Source: Caldilineaceae bacterium (GTDB taxonomy: Bacteria; Chloroflexota; Anaerolineae; Caldilineales; Caldilineaceae). From it: a stretch of DNA of 33,267 nucleotides. This document shows, in pieces, positions 1-7,337 of the stretch (the first letter of the stretch is position 1; every line of letters starts with the position of its first letter). A model generated the notes under the pieces. The model was not told where the DNA came from. It saw only the letters and a list, made by a program, of their open reading frames with translations, and searched no databases. The stretch lies in NCBI GenBank assembly GCA_019637685.1, contig JAHBVF010000053.1:1-33267 (forward strand), in the 5' to 3' direction. The translations under genes were made by a program, and so were the position numbers.

Positions 1-126
1 GGCTCTCGCTCCCTTCTACGCTATACCGGCCTATTACCTGTTTAATTCTTTAATATGCAACTATCACGCCCGTACTCATTTCATGCAGAGCCGTGCGAGT
101 ATCGCAAGGAGACTTCTTCACACCCC

Positions 127-1587
127 ATGAAAATCCTCTCCACCGACCTTCACATCCTCACCCTGCACAACCGGCTGCCCTTTCGCTATGGCATTGTCAC
201 AATGACAGCCGTGCCCCATCTCTTTGTGCGCGTCCTGCTGGAGGTGGACGGGCGGGAACAGTGGGGCATCGCCGCCGACAGCCTGGCCCCCAAGTGGTTC
301 ACCAAAAATCCCCAGAGTGCCTTTCGGGATGAAGTTGACGATATGCTGGCCGTCATTCGGGCGGCCTGCAAACACGCACAAAAGGTGGGCGAGCAGCCAA
401 CAGTCTTTGACCTGTGGCAGGCCGTCTATGCCCAGCAGAAGGCGTGGGCAGCGGCCACACCCCACCCGCCCCTGCTCTGGGGGTTCGGCGTCTCGCTGGT
501 GGAGCGGGCGCTCATCGACGCCTTTTGCAAGGCCACAGACCAGCCCTTCGCCAACGCGCTCCGTTCCAACCGGCTGGGCATCCGTCTCGACGCCATCCAC
601 CCGGAACTGGCAGGGCTAGCCCTCGCCGATCTGCTGCCCGCCAAACCCCTGGACCGGGTGATTATCCGCCACACCGTCGGCCTGATCGATCCCTTGACAG
701 ACGAGGAGATCGACCCGGCGGACCGGCAGACCGACGGACTGCCCCACTCCCTGGCCGCCAACATCGACGCCTATGGGCTGACCCATTTCAAGCTCAAAAT
801 CGGCGGGGATGTGGCCGCGGATCGGGCGCGCCTGGCCCGAATTGCCCGGCTGCTGGACGACCGGGCCATCGACTACGCCTTTACCCTGGACGGCAACGAG
901 CAGTACCGGTCTGTCGCCGACTTCCGCGCCCTGTGGGAAGGGCTGATTGCCGATCCGGCCCTGGCCCCCTTCCTGGCCCGGCTGCTCTTTGTAGAACAGC
1001 CCTTACACCGGGACGTGGCCCTGAGCGAAGAGACCGCGGCGGATCTGCTGGCCTGGAGCGAACGCCCGCGGCTGATTATCGACGAGTCCGACGCCACACT
1101 GGAAAGCGCGCCCATCGCCCTAGTCAACGGCTATGTGGGGACCAGCCACAAAAACTGCAAAGGCGTCTTCAAAGGCATCGCCAACGCCTGCCTCATCCGC
1201 CACCAACAGAATCAGCAGCCCGACCGGCCTCTGGTTCTTAGCTGCGAAGACCTGTCGAATGTCGGCCCGGTGGCCCTGCTGCAAGACCTGGCCGTCGTTG
1301 CCAGCCTGGGCATCCCCCACGCCGAACGCAACGGCCATCACTACTTTGCGGGTCTGTCCGCGCTCCCGTCCGACTTGCAGGCGGCGATCCTCGACAGCCA
1401 CAGCGATCTCTACCGCACACACAGCACCCCCGACGGACGGACTTTTCCCAGCTTGGCGATTGTCAATGGCAGCATCGCCGTGGCAAGTGTAATGGCCGCG
1501 GCCTTTGGCTTGCAGACAGAACTGGACCCGACGATCTTCCCCCCGGCCAATGAATGGCGCTTCGAGTCCCTGGGACTTCCCATCTAA
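127..1587 (+). CDS. Enolase-superfamily enzyme (mandelate racemase/muconate lactonizing type)
   Basis: This is a member of the enolase superfamily, enzymes that abstract a proton alpha to a carboxylate using a Mg2+-bound enolate, often acting as sugar-acid dehydratases or racemases. From Met at 127 the protein has 486 residues. A KLK motif (Lys222, Lys224) fits the catalytic KxK on strand 2. Asp255 (TLDGNE), Glu290 (FVEQP) and Asp319/Glu320 (IIDES) fit the three metal ligands, and Lys342/Lys345 (SHKNCKG) could be the opposite-face base. The reading frame stays open back to an ATG at 55, but AAGGAG at 106-111 lies upstream of the ATG at 127 and the protein start there fits the family better. 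It is first in a plus-strand cluster and the next gene starts 16 bases after its stop. It is longer than typical family members (about 350-400). The substrate cannot be read from sequence; dehydratase, epimerase and racemase activities are all possible. Confidence 0.8.
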   Translation: MKILSTDLHILTLHNRLPFRYGIVTMTAVPHLFVRVLLEVDGREQWGIAADSLAPKWFTKNPQSAFRDEVDDMLAVIRAACKHAQKVGEQPTVFDLWQAVYAQQKAWAAATPHPPLLWGFGVSLVERALIDAFCKATDQPFANALRSNRLGIRLDAIHPELAGLALADLLPAKPLDRVIIRHTVGLIDPLTDEEIDPADRQTDGLPHSLAANIDAYGLTHFKLKIGGDVAADRARLARIARLLDDRAIDYAFTLDGNEQYRSVADFRALWEGLIADPALAPFLARLLFVEQPLHRDVALSEETAADLLAWSERPRLIIDESDATLESAPIALVNGYVGTSHKNCKGVFKGIANACLIRHQQNQQPDRPLVLSCEDLSNVGPVALLQDLAVVASLGIPHAERNGHHYFAGLSALPSDLQAAILDSHSDLYRTHSTPDGRTFPSLAIVNGSIAVASVMAAAFGLQTELDPTIFPPANEWRFESLGLPI

Positions 1588-1603
1588 CTTTCAGGAGAGA
1601 CAG

Positions 1604-2983
1604 ATGCAACCCACCACCCGCGTCGGCGTCATCGGAACCGGCCATTTTGCCACAGCCGTTCTCACCCAATCCGGCTCGATAGCTGATTTGCAGATAGCAG
1701 CCGTGGCCGATCTGAACCCGGAGGCAGCCCGCCACGCCTTTCGCCTGGCAGGTGTGGCGGAAGATGCCCTGGAATTTTGCGAGAGCCGGGCCGCTGCCCT
1801 GGCCGCGCTGGAACGGGGACAACGGGTCATTGTCGAAGACGCCCTGCTGCTGATGGAACTGCCGCTGGATGTGATTGTGGAGTCTACCGGCGTGCCGGAG
1901 GCGGGCGCGGTCCACGCACGCGCGGCCATTGCCGCGGGCAAGCACGTGGCAATGGTCACCAAAGAGACCGACAGTGTGGTGGGGCCGATGCTGGCCCATT
2001 TGGCCCGGCAGGCTGGGGTGAGCTATACAGCGGTGGACGGTGACCAGCACGGGCTGCTGATAGAGTTGGTGCGCTGGTGCCGGGGGCTGGGGCTGGAGGT
2101 GCTGGCCGCGGGCAAAGCCAGGGACGGCGACTATTTCTACGACCGCACAGCTTTGGAAGTGAATAGCGGCGAGTTCGTGCTGCAACTGCGCAGCCGGGAC
2201 AGTCGCTGGCTCGCCCCTCTTCGCCCGTTGAATCTGGCCGGACTTTTGCAGGAACGGATGGACTTTTTAGCGCCCCTGCCCGGTGTGGGCGGCTGGGACC
2301 TGACCGAGCTGGTCATCGCCGCCAACGCGCTCGACCTGCGCCCGGACGATCCCTTCGATGGCACAGGCGGCGGGCAACCCCATGGCCCCGCGCTCTACAC
2401 CACCGAAATCCCCGGTGTCTTCTGCCCCTGGTCAATGGGCGGCATTCTGGAAAACCGGGGCGTGATCGATATTGTCACCTCCCTGCGCATCCCCGAAGCC
2501 GCGGGGCTGGGCGGCGGCGTCTTCGCGGTTGTCCATGCCCACAGCGACTATTCCCGGCAGATTCTCGCCACCAAAGGCTGTCTCACCAATCCAGCCGGCG
2601 ACGCGGCCCTCCTCTATCGCCCCTATCATCTGTGCGGGGTGGAGACGCCCGTCACACTGCTGGCCGCGGCCCAGCGCGGCCATTCCGCCTACGACAGCAG
2701 CTACTGGCAAGCCTGGGATGTGGTGATGGTAGCCCGCCAAGACCTGGCCGCGGGGGAGACGCTGGGCACGGATCACAGCCCGGATGTGGAAGCACTGATG
2801 GCCCCGGTTCAGTCCATCCACAACGACGCGGCTTGGCTGCCGATTCACCTGGGCAGCGGCCACCGGCTGCCGGTGGATGTGCCAGAGGGCGCGCCGGTTC
2901 CGGTGGGCGCGGTGGAGCGGCCCAGCAATTCAGTCCTCTGGGCCTTGCGCGCCGAACAGGAGAAGTTGTTGGGTATTGGATAG
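1604..2983 (+). CDS. NAD(P)-binding oxidoreductase with C-terminal SAF-like domain
   Basis: The protein has an N-terminal Rossmann fold (GVIGTGHFA near residue 8) like homoserine dehydrogenases and the Gfo/Idh/MocA class, a middle catalytic region, and a C-terminal segment resembling the SAF domain of FlgA/sialate-synthase-like proteins (DLAAGETLG followed by a PVGAVERP-type end). The start at 1604 is supported by AGGAGA at 1593-1598; an upstream open stretch to 1505 overlaps the previous gene and lacks such a site. Length is 459 residues. SAF-containing oxidoreductases of this type commonly occur beside sugar-acid enzymes, which fits the preceding enolase-superfamily gene, with which it is probably co-transcribed. 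I infer NAD(P)-dependent oxidation or reduction of a carbohydrate acid; the precise reaction is unknown. Confidence 0.75.
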   Translation: MQPTTRVGVIGTGHFATAVLTQSGSIADLQIAAVADLNPEAARHAFRLAGVAEDALEFCESRAAALAALERGQRVIVEDALLLMELPLDVIVESTGVPEAGAVHARAAIAAGKHVAMVTKETDSVVGPMLAHLARQAGVSYTAVDGDQHGLLIELVRWCRGLGLEVLAAGKARDGDYFYDRTALEVNSGEFVLQLRSRDSRWLAPLRPLNLAGLLQERMDFLAPLPGVGGWDLTELVIAANALDLRPDDPFDGTGGGQPHGPALYTTEIPGVFCPWSMGGILENRGVIDIVTSLRIPEAAGLGGGVFAVVHAHSDYSRQILATKGCLTNPAGDAALLYRPYHLCGVETPVTLLAAAQRGHSAYDSSYWQAWDVVMVARQDLAAGETLGTDHSPDVEALMAPVQSIHNDAAWLPIHLGSGHRLPVDVPEGAPVPVGAVERPSNSVLWALRAEQEKLLGIG

Positions 2984-3060
2984 TTGGCAGTGGCCCGCCG
3001 CGCGCGACACAACGAAAAATTCGCTACGGTCTCCCCGGCACACAAAAGGTATACAACGCG

Positions 3061-4221
3061 ATGGACAACCCAAATGCAGATCGATCCTATTGGCTTACCG
3101 TTTTGGAGCGCATCGCCCGGCCTCTGCTGGAAGCCGGCGCAGCAGGCGAACTGCGGGCGCGTATGCCCATCGAACACCGGCCCGAAAGCACAGACCGCCA
3201 CCGCTTCGCCCATCTGGAAGCGGTAGGCCGACTGCTCTGCGGCCTTGCGCCCTGGCTGGAATTGGAAGGAATGACAGGCGCGGAGGAATCCCTCCGCGTG
3301 GAACTGGCCGATCTCTCCCGGCGCACAATCGGGTTCGGCGTGGACCCGGCTTCCCCCGATTTTTTCAATTTCAGCTACGAACACCAGCCGATTGTGGACG
3401 CGGCATTTTTGGCCCAGGCATTTCTGCGCGCACCGACGACTCTTTGGCAACCCCTATCGGATACGACGAAAGCCCAGGTACTCGACGGTCTGCGTGCCAC
3501 CCGCACCCGCAAACCCGGCTTCAGCAATTGGCTGCTCTTTGGCGCAGAGATTGAAGCCTTTTTGTACAGCGCGGGCGCGGCCGATTGGGATCCCATGCGC
3601 GTGGACTACGCGCTGCACCAGCACGCCCAGTGGTACGTGGGCGACGGTCACTACAGCGACGGGCCGGAATTCCATTGGGACTACTACAACAGTTTTGTCA
3701 TCCAGCCCATGCTGCTGGATGTGTTGGCGGCTGTGCGGGGTGTCTACGAACAGTGGGATGTGATGATGCCCGCGGCGCGGGAACGGGCCACCCGCTACGC
3801 GGCGGTGCAGGAGCGGCTCATCTCGCCGGAGGGAACCTACCCGGCGATTGGCCGCTCTCTGGCCTACCGCTTCGGCGCGTTTCAATCCCTGGCCCAGGCC
3901 AGCCTGCTCCACAGCCTCCCCGAAGAGGTATCGCCCGGCCAGGTGCGGGCCGCGCTCACCGCGGTCATCTGCCGCCAGATGGAAGCGCCGGGTACTTTTG
4001 ACGGAAATGGCTGGCTGACCGTCGGCTTCTGCGGCCACCAGCCGGGCATTGGGGAAACGTACATCTGCACGGGCAGTCTCTACCTGTGCGCGGCAGGTCT
4101 GCTCCCCCTGGGCCTGCCCCCGTCCGATCCCTTCTGGGCCGATCCGCCCGCGCCGTGGACGAGCCAAAAAACGTGGGGTGGGGTGGATATGCCAACGGAT
4201 CACGCGCTGCGGGGGCATTGA
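3061..4221 (+). CDS. DUF2264-family protein
   Basis: This 386-residue protein matches my recollection of the DUF2264 family: an N-terminal region with RMPIEHRPE and HLEAVGRLLCG motifs, then NFSYEHQPIVDAA, LLFGAEIEAFL, DGHYSDGPEFHWDYYNS and a C-terminal GFCGHQPGIGE. The rich aromatic and His/Asp content resembles the alpha/alpha-toroid proteins of polysaccharide-degradation loci, but no activity is established that I can cite. The start at 3061 is preceded by an AAAAGG stretch; the frame is open to 2632, but that part overlaps the upstream gene and is compositionally a shadow. It follows the SAF oxidoreductase by 77 bases and probably shares its transcript. No signal peptide is visible, so a cytoplasmic location is likely. 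Confidence 0.75.
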   Translation: MDNPNADRSYWLTVLERIARPLLEAGAAGELRARMPIEHRPESTDRHRFAHLEAVGRLLCGLAPWLELEGMTGAEESLRVELADLSRRTIGFGVDPASPDFFNFSYEHQPIVDAAFLAQAFLRAPTTLWQPLSDTTKAQVLDGLRATRTRKPGFSNWLLFGAEIEAFLYSAGAADWDPMRVDYALHQHAQWYVGDGHYSDGPEFHWDYYNSFVIQPMLLDVLAAVRGVYEQWDVMMPAARERATRYAAVQERLISPEGTYPAIGRSLAYRFGAFQSLAQASLLHSLPEEVSPGQVRAALTAVICRQMEAPGTFDGNGWLTVGFCGHQPGIGETYICTGSLYLCAAGLLPLGLPPSDPFWADPPAPWTSQKTWGGVDMPTDHALRGH

Positions 4222-4224
4222 CAC

Positions 4225-4279
4225 GTGCTGGGTGCTGGGTGCTGGGTGCTGCGTACTTCGTACATATACTACGCAGCAC
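4225..4279. repeat. GTGCTGG heptamer array running into a hairpin
   Basis: Three copies of GTGCTGG and a fourth with one change (4225-4252) are followed by a 10-bp perfect inverted repeat, GTGCTGCGTA at 4246-4255 and TACGCAGCAC at 4270-4279, with a 14-base loop. It lies in the short gap between two convergent genes, where it may act as a transcription barrier. No clear T-run follows on either side, so terminator function is an inference. Confidence 0.7.
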
Positions 4280-4290
4280 ACAGCAGTCTT

Positions 4291-5289
4291 CTACGCCAAA
4301 AACTTCGCCCGCTCCTCTGTAATCTCGTACTCCATCACTTCCCCAGCCAGGAAACGGCGCAGTTCCTCCACCATTGTCTGCCCCATCCGTCGGCATTCGT
4401 CGTCCATCACCCCCGCGATATGGGGGGTCAACACGACATTTGGCAACACAAAGAGCGGCGAGTCGGGCGCGGGGGGTTCGGGATAGGTCACATCCAGGAT
4501 CGCCCACAGATCGGGCCGCTCCTGAAGGACAGCGATCATCTCGGCTTCCCGCACAATCGCGCCCCGGGATGTGTTGATAAATGTGGCGTCCTGCTTCATG
4601 GACGCAAAGTGCGCGCCGGTGATCATCCCTACTGTCTCCGGCAGCCAGGGCGCGTGGAGCGACACCACATCTGAGCGCAGAAAGACGTCTTCCAGCCCTA
4701 CCAATTCCACGCCCAGCGCAGCCGCGTCCGTCGGGCTGACAAAGGGATCGTAGGCAACCACGTGAACATCCAAAATCTTCAACAATTCGGCCACCCGTCG
4801 CCCCACCTGTCCCAGAGAGATCAGACCAACCGTACTGCCATAGGTTCCGGGGATATGGCTCTTGCGCATCCACCCACCGCTTTCGCGAATGGCGCGGGTG
4901 TAGTGCCAGCCCCGCTTCAAGCTGAAGATGACCTGGGCCAGGGTGTAGTGGGAGACTGTGACAGCATTGGCCCCGTAGGCGCTGGTCACACGCATGCCCC
5001 GCGCCCAGGAAGCATCAGTCACAACTTTCTTCACCGAGCCAGCCCCATAAAAGAGCGCTTTTAGATTGGGCGCCTGGGCCAGGAATGTCTCATTCATTTC
5101 GGACATGCCCCAGCCGGAAAAAATCAGTTCCACATCGGCCAGGACCGAGGGATTTTCCTGTACACTTTGGCTGTTCTGGGGCGGCGCGACAAATTCCACC
5201 AGTTCAGCCAGGGCCGCCTGTTGCTCTGGCCCATAGATGTTGGGCAGGGCGTCGGGGCGGAGAAGGTATATTGCGCGTGGTTTGGGCAT
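4291..5289 (-). CDS. D-isomer-specific 2-hydroxyacid dehydrogenase
   Basis: This is a 332-residue NAD-dependent dehydrogenase that should interconvert a D-2-hydroxyacid and its 2-ketoacid. The NAD-binding segment (GLISLGQVGRR, residues 155-165) departs from the textbook GxGxxG by Ser at the second glycine. The catalytic triad is visible: Arg242 in INTSRGA, Glu271 in YPEPP and His290 in LTPHIAG. The start is supported by an AAGGAA site on the minus strand (5299-5304). It converges on the DUF2264 gene, and the gap holds the GTGCTGG repeat and hairpin. A fold-back mobile element lies immediately upstream (5333-5494), within about 45 bases of the start codon, so it may separate the gene from its original promoter or supply a new one. 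Its position beside sugar-acid genes suggests a role in the same catabolism; substrate unknown. Confidence 0.85.
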   Translation of the reverse strand: MPKPRAIYLLRPDALPNIYGPEQQAALAELVEFVAPPQNSQSVQENPSVLADVELIFSGWGMSEMNETFLAQAPNLKALFYGAGSVKKVVTDASWARGMRVTSAYGANAVTVSHYTLAQVIFSLKRGWHYTRAIRESGGWMRKSHIPGTYGSTVGLISLGQVGRRVAELLKILDVHVVAYDPFVSPTDAAALGVELVGLEDVFLRSDVVSLHAPWLPETVGMITGAHFASMKQDATFINTSRGAIVREAEMIAVLQERPDLWAILDVTYPEPPAPDSPLFVLPNVVLTPHIAGVMDDECRRMGQTMVEELRRFLAGEVMEYEITEERAKFLA

Positions 5290-5332
5290 TGGATTGGTTT
5301 CCTTGTGGTATGGAAGATTGGGTATTTCGTCT

Positions 5333-5494
5333 GTGACTATTCAGGCCAGCGCTGGTTGAGTAGGCCACGGCAGTATGTGGTCGTATCGAAACCAAAGCGG
5401 GTAGACCCGCAAACTGGTTTCGTTACGCCTGGAAACAGCCCCAGGCTACTCAACCGACGTTTGCTAACCGGCTGGCTTATGGCTGAATAGTCAC
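5333..5494. mobile_element. 162-bp fold-back MITE with IS66-type ends and 8-bp target duplication
   Basis: The element is bounded by a perfect 12-bp inverted repeat, GTGACTATTCAG at 5333-5344 and CTGAATAGTCAC at 5483-5494. It is flanked by an 8-bp direct repeat, TTTCGTCT, at 5325-5332 and 5495-5502. Inside are nested inverted repeats: GGTTGAGTAG at 5354-5363 with CTACTCAACC at 5446-5455, CGAAACCA at 5387-5394 with TGGTTTCG at 5415-5422, and GCGGGT at 5397-5402 with ACCCGC at 5405-5410. It carries no gene. The end sequence is identical over 14 bp to the end of the IS66-family element at 33136, and 8-bp duplications are the known IS66 habit. Confidence 0.88.
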
Positions 5495-5541
5495 TTTCGT
5501 CTGTGCGATAACGACGGCAGGCGGTAGACGGTAGATGGCGG

Positions 5542-6393
5542 TCAGCCGTCTGTCATCCGCCGCCTGCTCTCGGCAAAACGGCGACGGCGAATCTTCGTCG
5601 CCAGCAGCAGCCCCCACGCGAAGAAGCCGGGGAAAAGCTGCGCGCCCAGAACGACCAGTCGATCGAAAAGGGTGATGTAGACCTCCCGTTCCCGGCGGCG
5701 AATGGCTTTGACCACCCGCCGCGCCACCCGTTGGGGCGGGACACCCCGCAGAGGCGCGTGGCGTTCCCCCTGCATATCCTCCACGCCCGGCACGCTGACG
5801 CGGGAATGGGCGGCAAATTCCGTGTCGGTCAGGCCGGGGCAGACGAGAACGACCGCGATGTTGTCGCTTTTCAGTTCGGCCCGGGCCGCGCCGCTGGCTC
5901 CGTGCAGGGCATATTTGCTGGCGCTGTAGCCACCGCCCAGGGGCTGGGGGAACTTGCCCACAATACTGCCGATATTCACAATCACCCCATCGCCCTGGGC
6001 AGCCATGTGGGGGACGGCCGCGTGCATGGCTGCGATGGGCGCAAAAAAGTTAAGGTCAAAGGTGGCGCGCAAATTTGCAGAACACAGCGCGGCCATATCC
6101 CCATAGATGCCAGCGCCCGCGTTGTTGACCAGTATGTCGATGCGCCCAAACGCGGCCATTGTTTTCTGAACCATTTCCTCAACCTGGCGCTCATCGCTCA
6201 GGTCTGTGGGCAGGGCGAGGGTCTTCACGCCGTATTGCTGGCCCAGTGTGGTGGACAACGACGCAAGGGCTTCGGTGCTACGCGCGGCCAATGCCACGTC
6301 ACAGCCCTCCGCGGCCAGCGCTGTGGCAATGGCTGCCCCGATCCCCCGGCTGGCTCCGGTCACCAGCGCCACCCGCCCGCGTAGTTCTTTCAT
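5542..6393 (-). CDS. Short-chain dehydrogenase/reductase (SDR)
   Basis: This 283-residue protein is a classical SDR using NAD(P)(H). The cofactor motif TGASRGIG is at residues 12-19, NNAG at 90-93, and the catalytic Ser143, Tyr156 and Lys160 (YSASK) are in place. After the core there is a C-terminal extension with a basic RRVVKAIRRRERE segment and a hydrophobic stretch (LVVLGAQLFPGFFAWGLLLA). This is typical of SDRs annotated as lipid or ketoacyl reductases that sit at the membrane. A GGAAGG sequence on the minus strand lies about 11 bases before the start. It is transcribed away from the DsbA-like gene. The substrate is not identifiable. Confidence 0.87.
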   Translation of the reverse strand: MKELRGRVALVTGASRGIGAAIATALAAEGCDVALAARSTEALASLSTTLGQQYGVKTLALPTDLSDERQVEEMVQKTMAAFGRIDILVNNAGAGIYGDMAALCSANLRATFDLNFFAPIAAMHAAVPHMAAQGDGVIVNIGSIVGKFPQPLGGGYSASKYALHGASGAARAELKSDNIAVVLVCPGLTDTEFAAHSRVSVPGVEDMQGERHAPLRGVPPQRVARRVVKAIRRREREVYITLFDRLVVLGAQLFPGFFAWGLLLATKIRRRRFAESRRRMTDG

Positions 6394-6424
6394 CGCCTAT
6401 TCACCCTTCCCAATCCATAGACCA

Positions 6425-6452
6425 AACTCACAACTTGCAACCCGAAGTTCGC
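6425..6452 (+). repeat. Degenerate AACTCGC heptamer array
   Basis: Four consecutive seven-base units read AACTCAC, AACTTGC, AACCCGA and AGTTCGC. They are imperfect versions of the perfect AACTCGC arrays inside mfd at 11612 and 13399. The array lies in the gap between the divergent SDR and DsbA-like genes, upstream of the proposed promoter at 6516. Confidence 0.55.
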
Positions 6453-6515
6453 TATTCAGCATAGCGCCCTGCTCCAAATCCGGCAACTTTCCCCGCCGGG
6501 AATCACCCCCTGCAT

Positions 6516-6545
6516 TTGGTCACTTTCACCGAAAAAGGCTATACT
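6516..6545 (+). promoter_or_regulatory. Candidate sigma70-type promoter for the Dsb block
   Basis: TTGGTC at 6516-6521 and TATACT at 6540-6545 are separated by 18 bases. The -10 matches the TATACT seen at the stronger promoters at 17082 and 20318. The following gene starts at 6598 behind GAGGT at 6581-6585, leaving a leader of roughly 45 bases. Confidence 0.45.
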
Positions 6546-6597
6546 GTAGCCATCGATTTTCGTGTTTTATCCAACCAAATGAGGTCAAAGACGACAA

Positions 6598-7320
6598 ATG
6601 GCCGAACGTCCAAGAACATCCCGTCCTGTGTCCGCCAAAACCACACCCGGCAAAAAAGCGCCCCCAACAGGTCTGTTGCTGATCGGTGGCGCGGCCATTT
6701 TGGTTGTGCTGGTGGTGATTGGGTATGTCATCGCCAATCAGCCCGCGGCCGCAGTAGCCAGCAATTATAATGACATTCGCGCGGAATGGATCAATCGAAA
6801 CAGCATTGGCAACCCGGACGCGGTCGTCGTTCTGCAAGGCTGGGAAGATTTCCCGTGCCCGGCCTGCGCCAGTTGGAACCAGACCGTAAAGCCCAAACTG
6901 CTGGAAGATTATATCAAAACCGGCAAAGCCCGTCTGGAATATCACTACTTTCCCCTGAGCCAGCACGAGCCAGGGGCCAGCATCTCGGCCCAGGCCGCGG
7001 AATGTGCGGCGGATCAGGGCGCGTTTTGGCCCATGCACGACAAGCTCTTTGCCGGGCAGAATTCGGGCGCGGCGGCATTCACCGCGGAACGGGCGATCAC
7101 CTACGCCGAAGATTTGGGGCTGGACAGCCGGACCTTTACGCAGTGCTTGACCGGGCAGGAGCACTTCGACGCGGTGCAGGCATCTCTGAGCCAGGCCATG
7201 AGCCTGAGCCTGAACAGTACCCCCTCCCTTCTCATCAACGACGTGAAGATGGAAAACCCGATGGATTACGCGGCCATCAGCGCTGAAATTGACAGACTTT
7301 TGGCTGCTGCAGGCCAGTAG
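6598..7320 (+). CDS. Membrane-anchored DsbA/BdbD-like thiol-disulfide oxidoreductase
   Basis: The 240-residue protein has a basic N-terminus, one membrane segment (about residues 25-45) acting as an uncleaved anchor, and a thioredoxin-fold domain outside the membrane. The active site is CPAC (Cys87, Cys90) in the context EDFPCPACASW, and a cis-proline loop is visible at Thr208-Pro209 (NSTPS). This matches the DsbA/BdbD group (DSBA-like thioredoxin) that introduces disulfides into exported proteins. Two further cysteines, Cys136 and Cys183, could form a structural disulfide. The next gene starts 17 bases after the stop and encodes the DsbB-type partner that would re-oxidise it, so the two are almost certainly co-transcribed. 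Confidence 0.88.
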   Translation: MAERPRTSRPVSAKTTPGKKAPPTGLLLIGGAAILVVLVVIGYVIANQPAAAVASNYNDIRAEWINRNSIGNPDAVVVLQGWEDFPCPACASWNQTVKPKLLEDYIKTGKARLEYHYFPLSQHEPGASISAQAAECAADQGAFWPMHDKLFAGQNSGAAAFTAERAITYAEDLGLDSRTFTQCLTGQEHFDAVQASLSQAMSLSLNSTPSLLINDVKMENPMDYAAISAEIDRLLAAAGQ

Positions 7321-7337
7321 AGGAATCAACAAAGCCG

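Noticed and set aside
1..126. Promoter for the first operon
   Set aside because: There are AT-rich hexamers (TTTAAT, TATACC), but no pair with proper spacing that I would defend. No gene is visible before 127.
2632..3060. Longer N-terminus for the DUF2264 protein
   Set aside because: The upstream part overlaps the preceding oxidoreductase gene in another frame and reads as Gly/Arg-rich shadow. The ATG at 3061 fits the family start.
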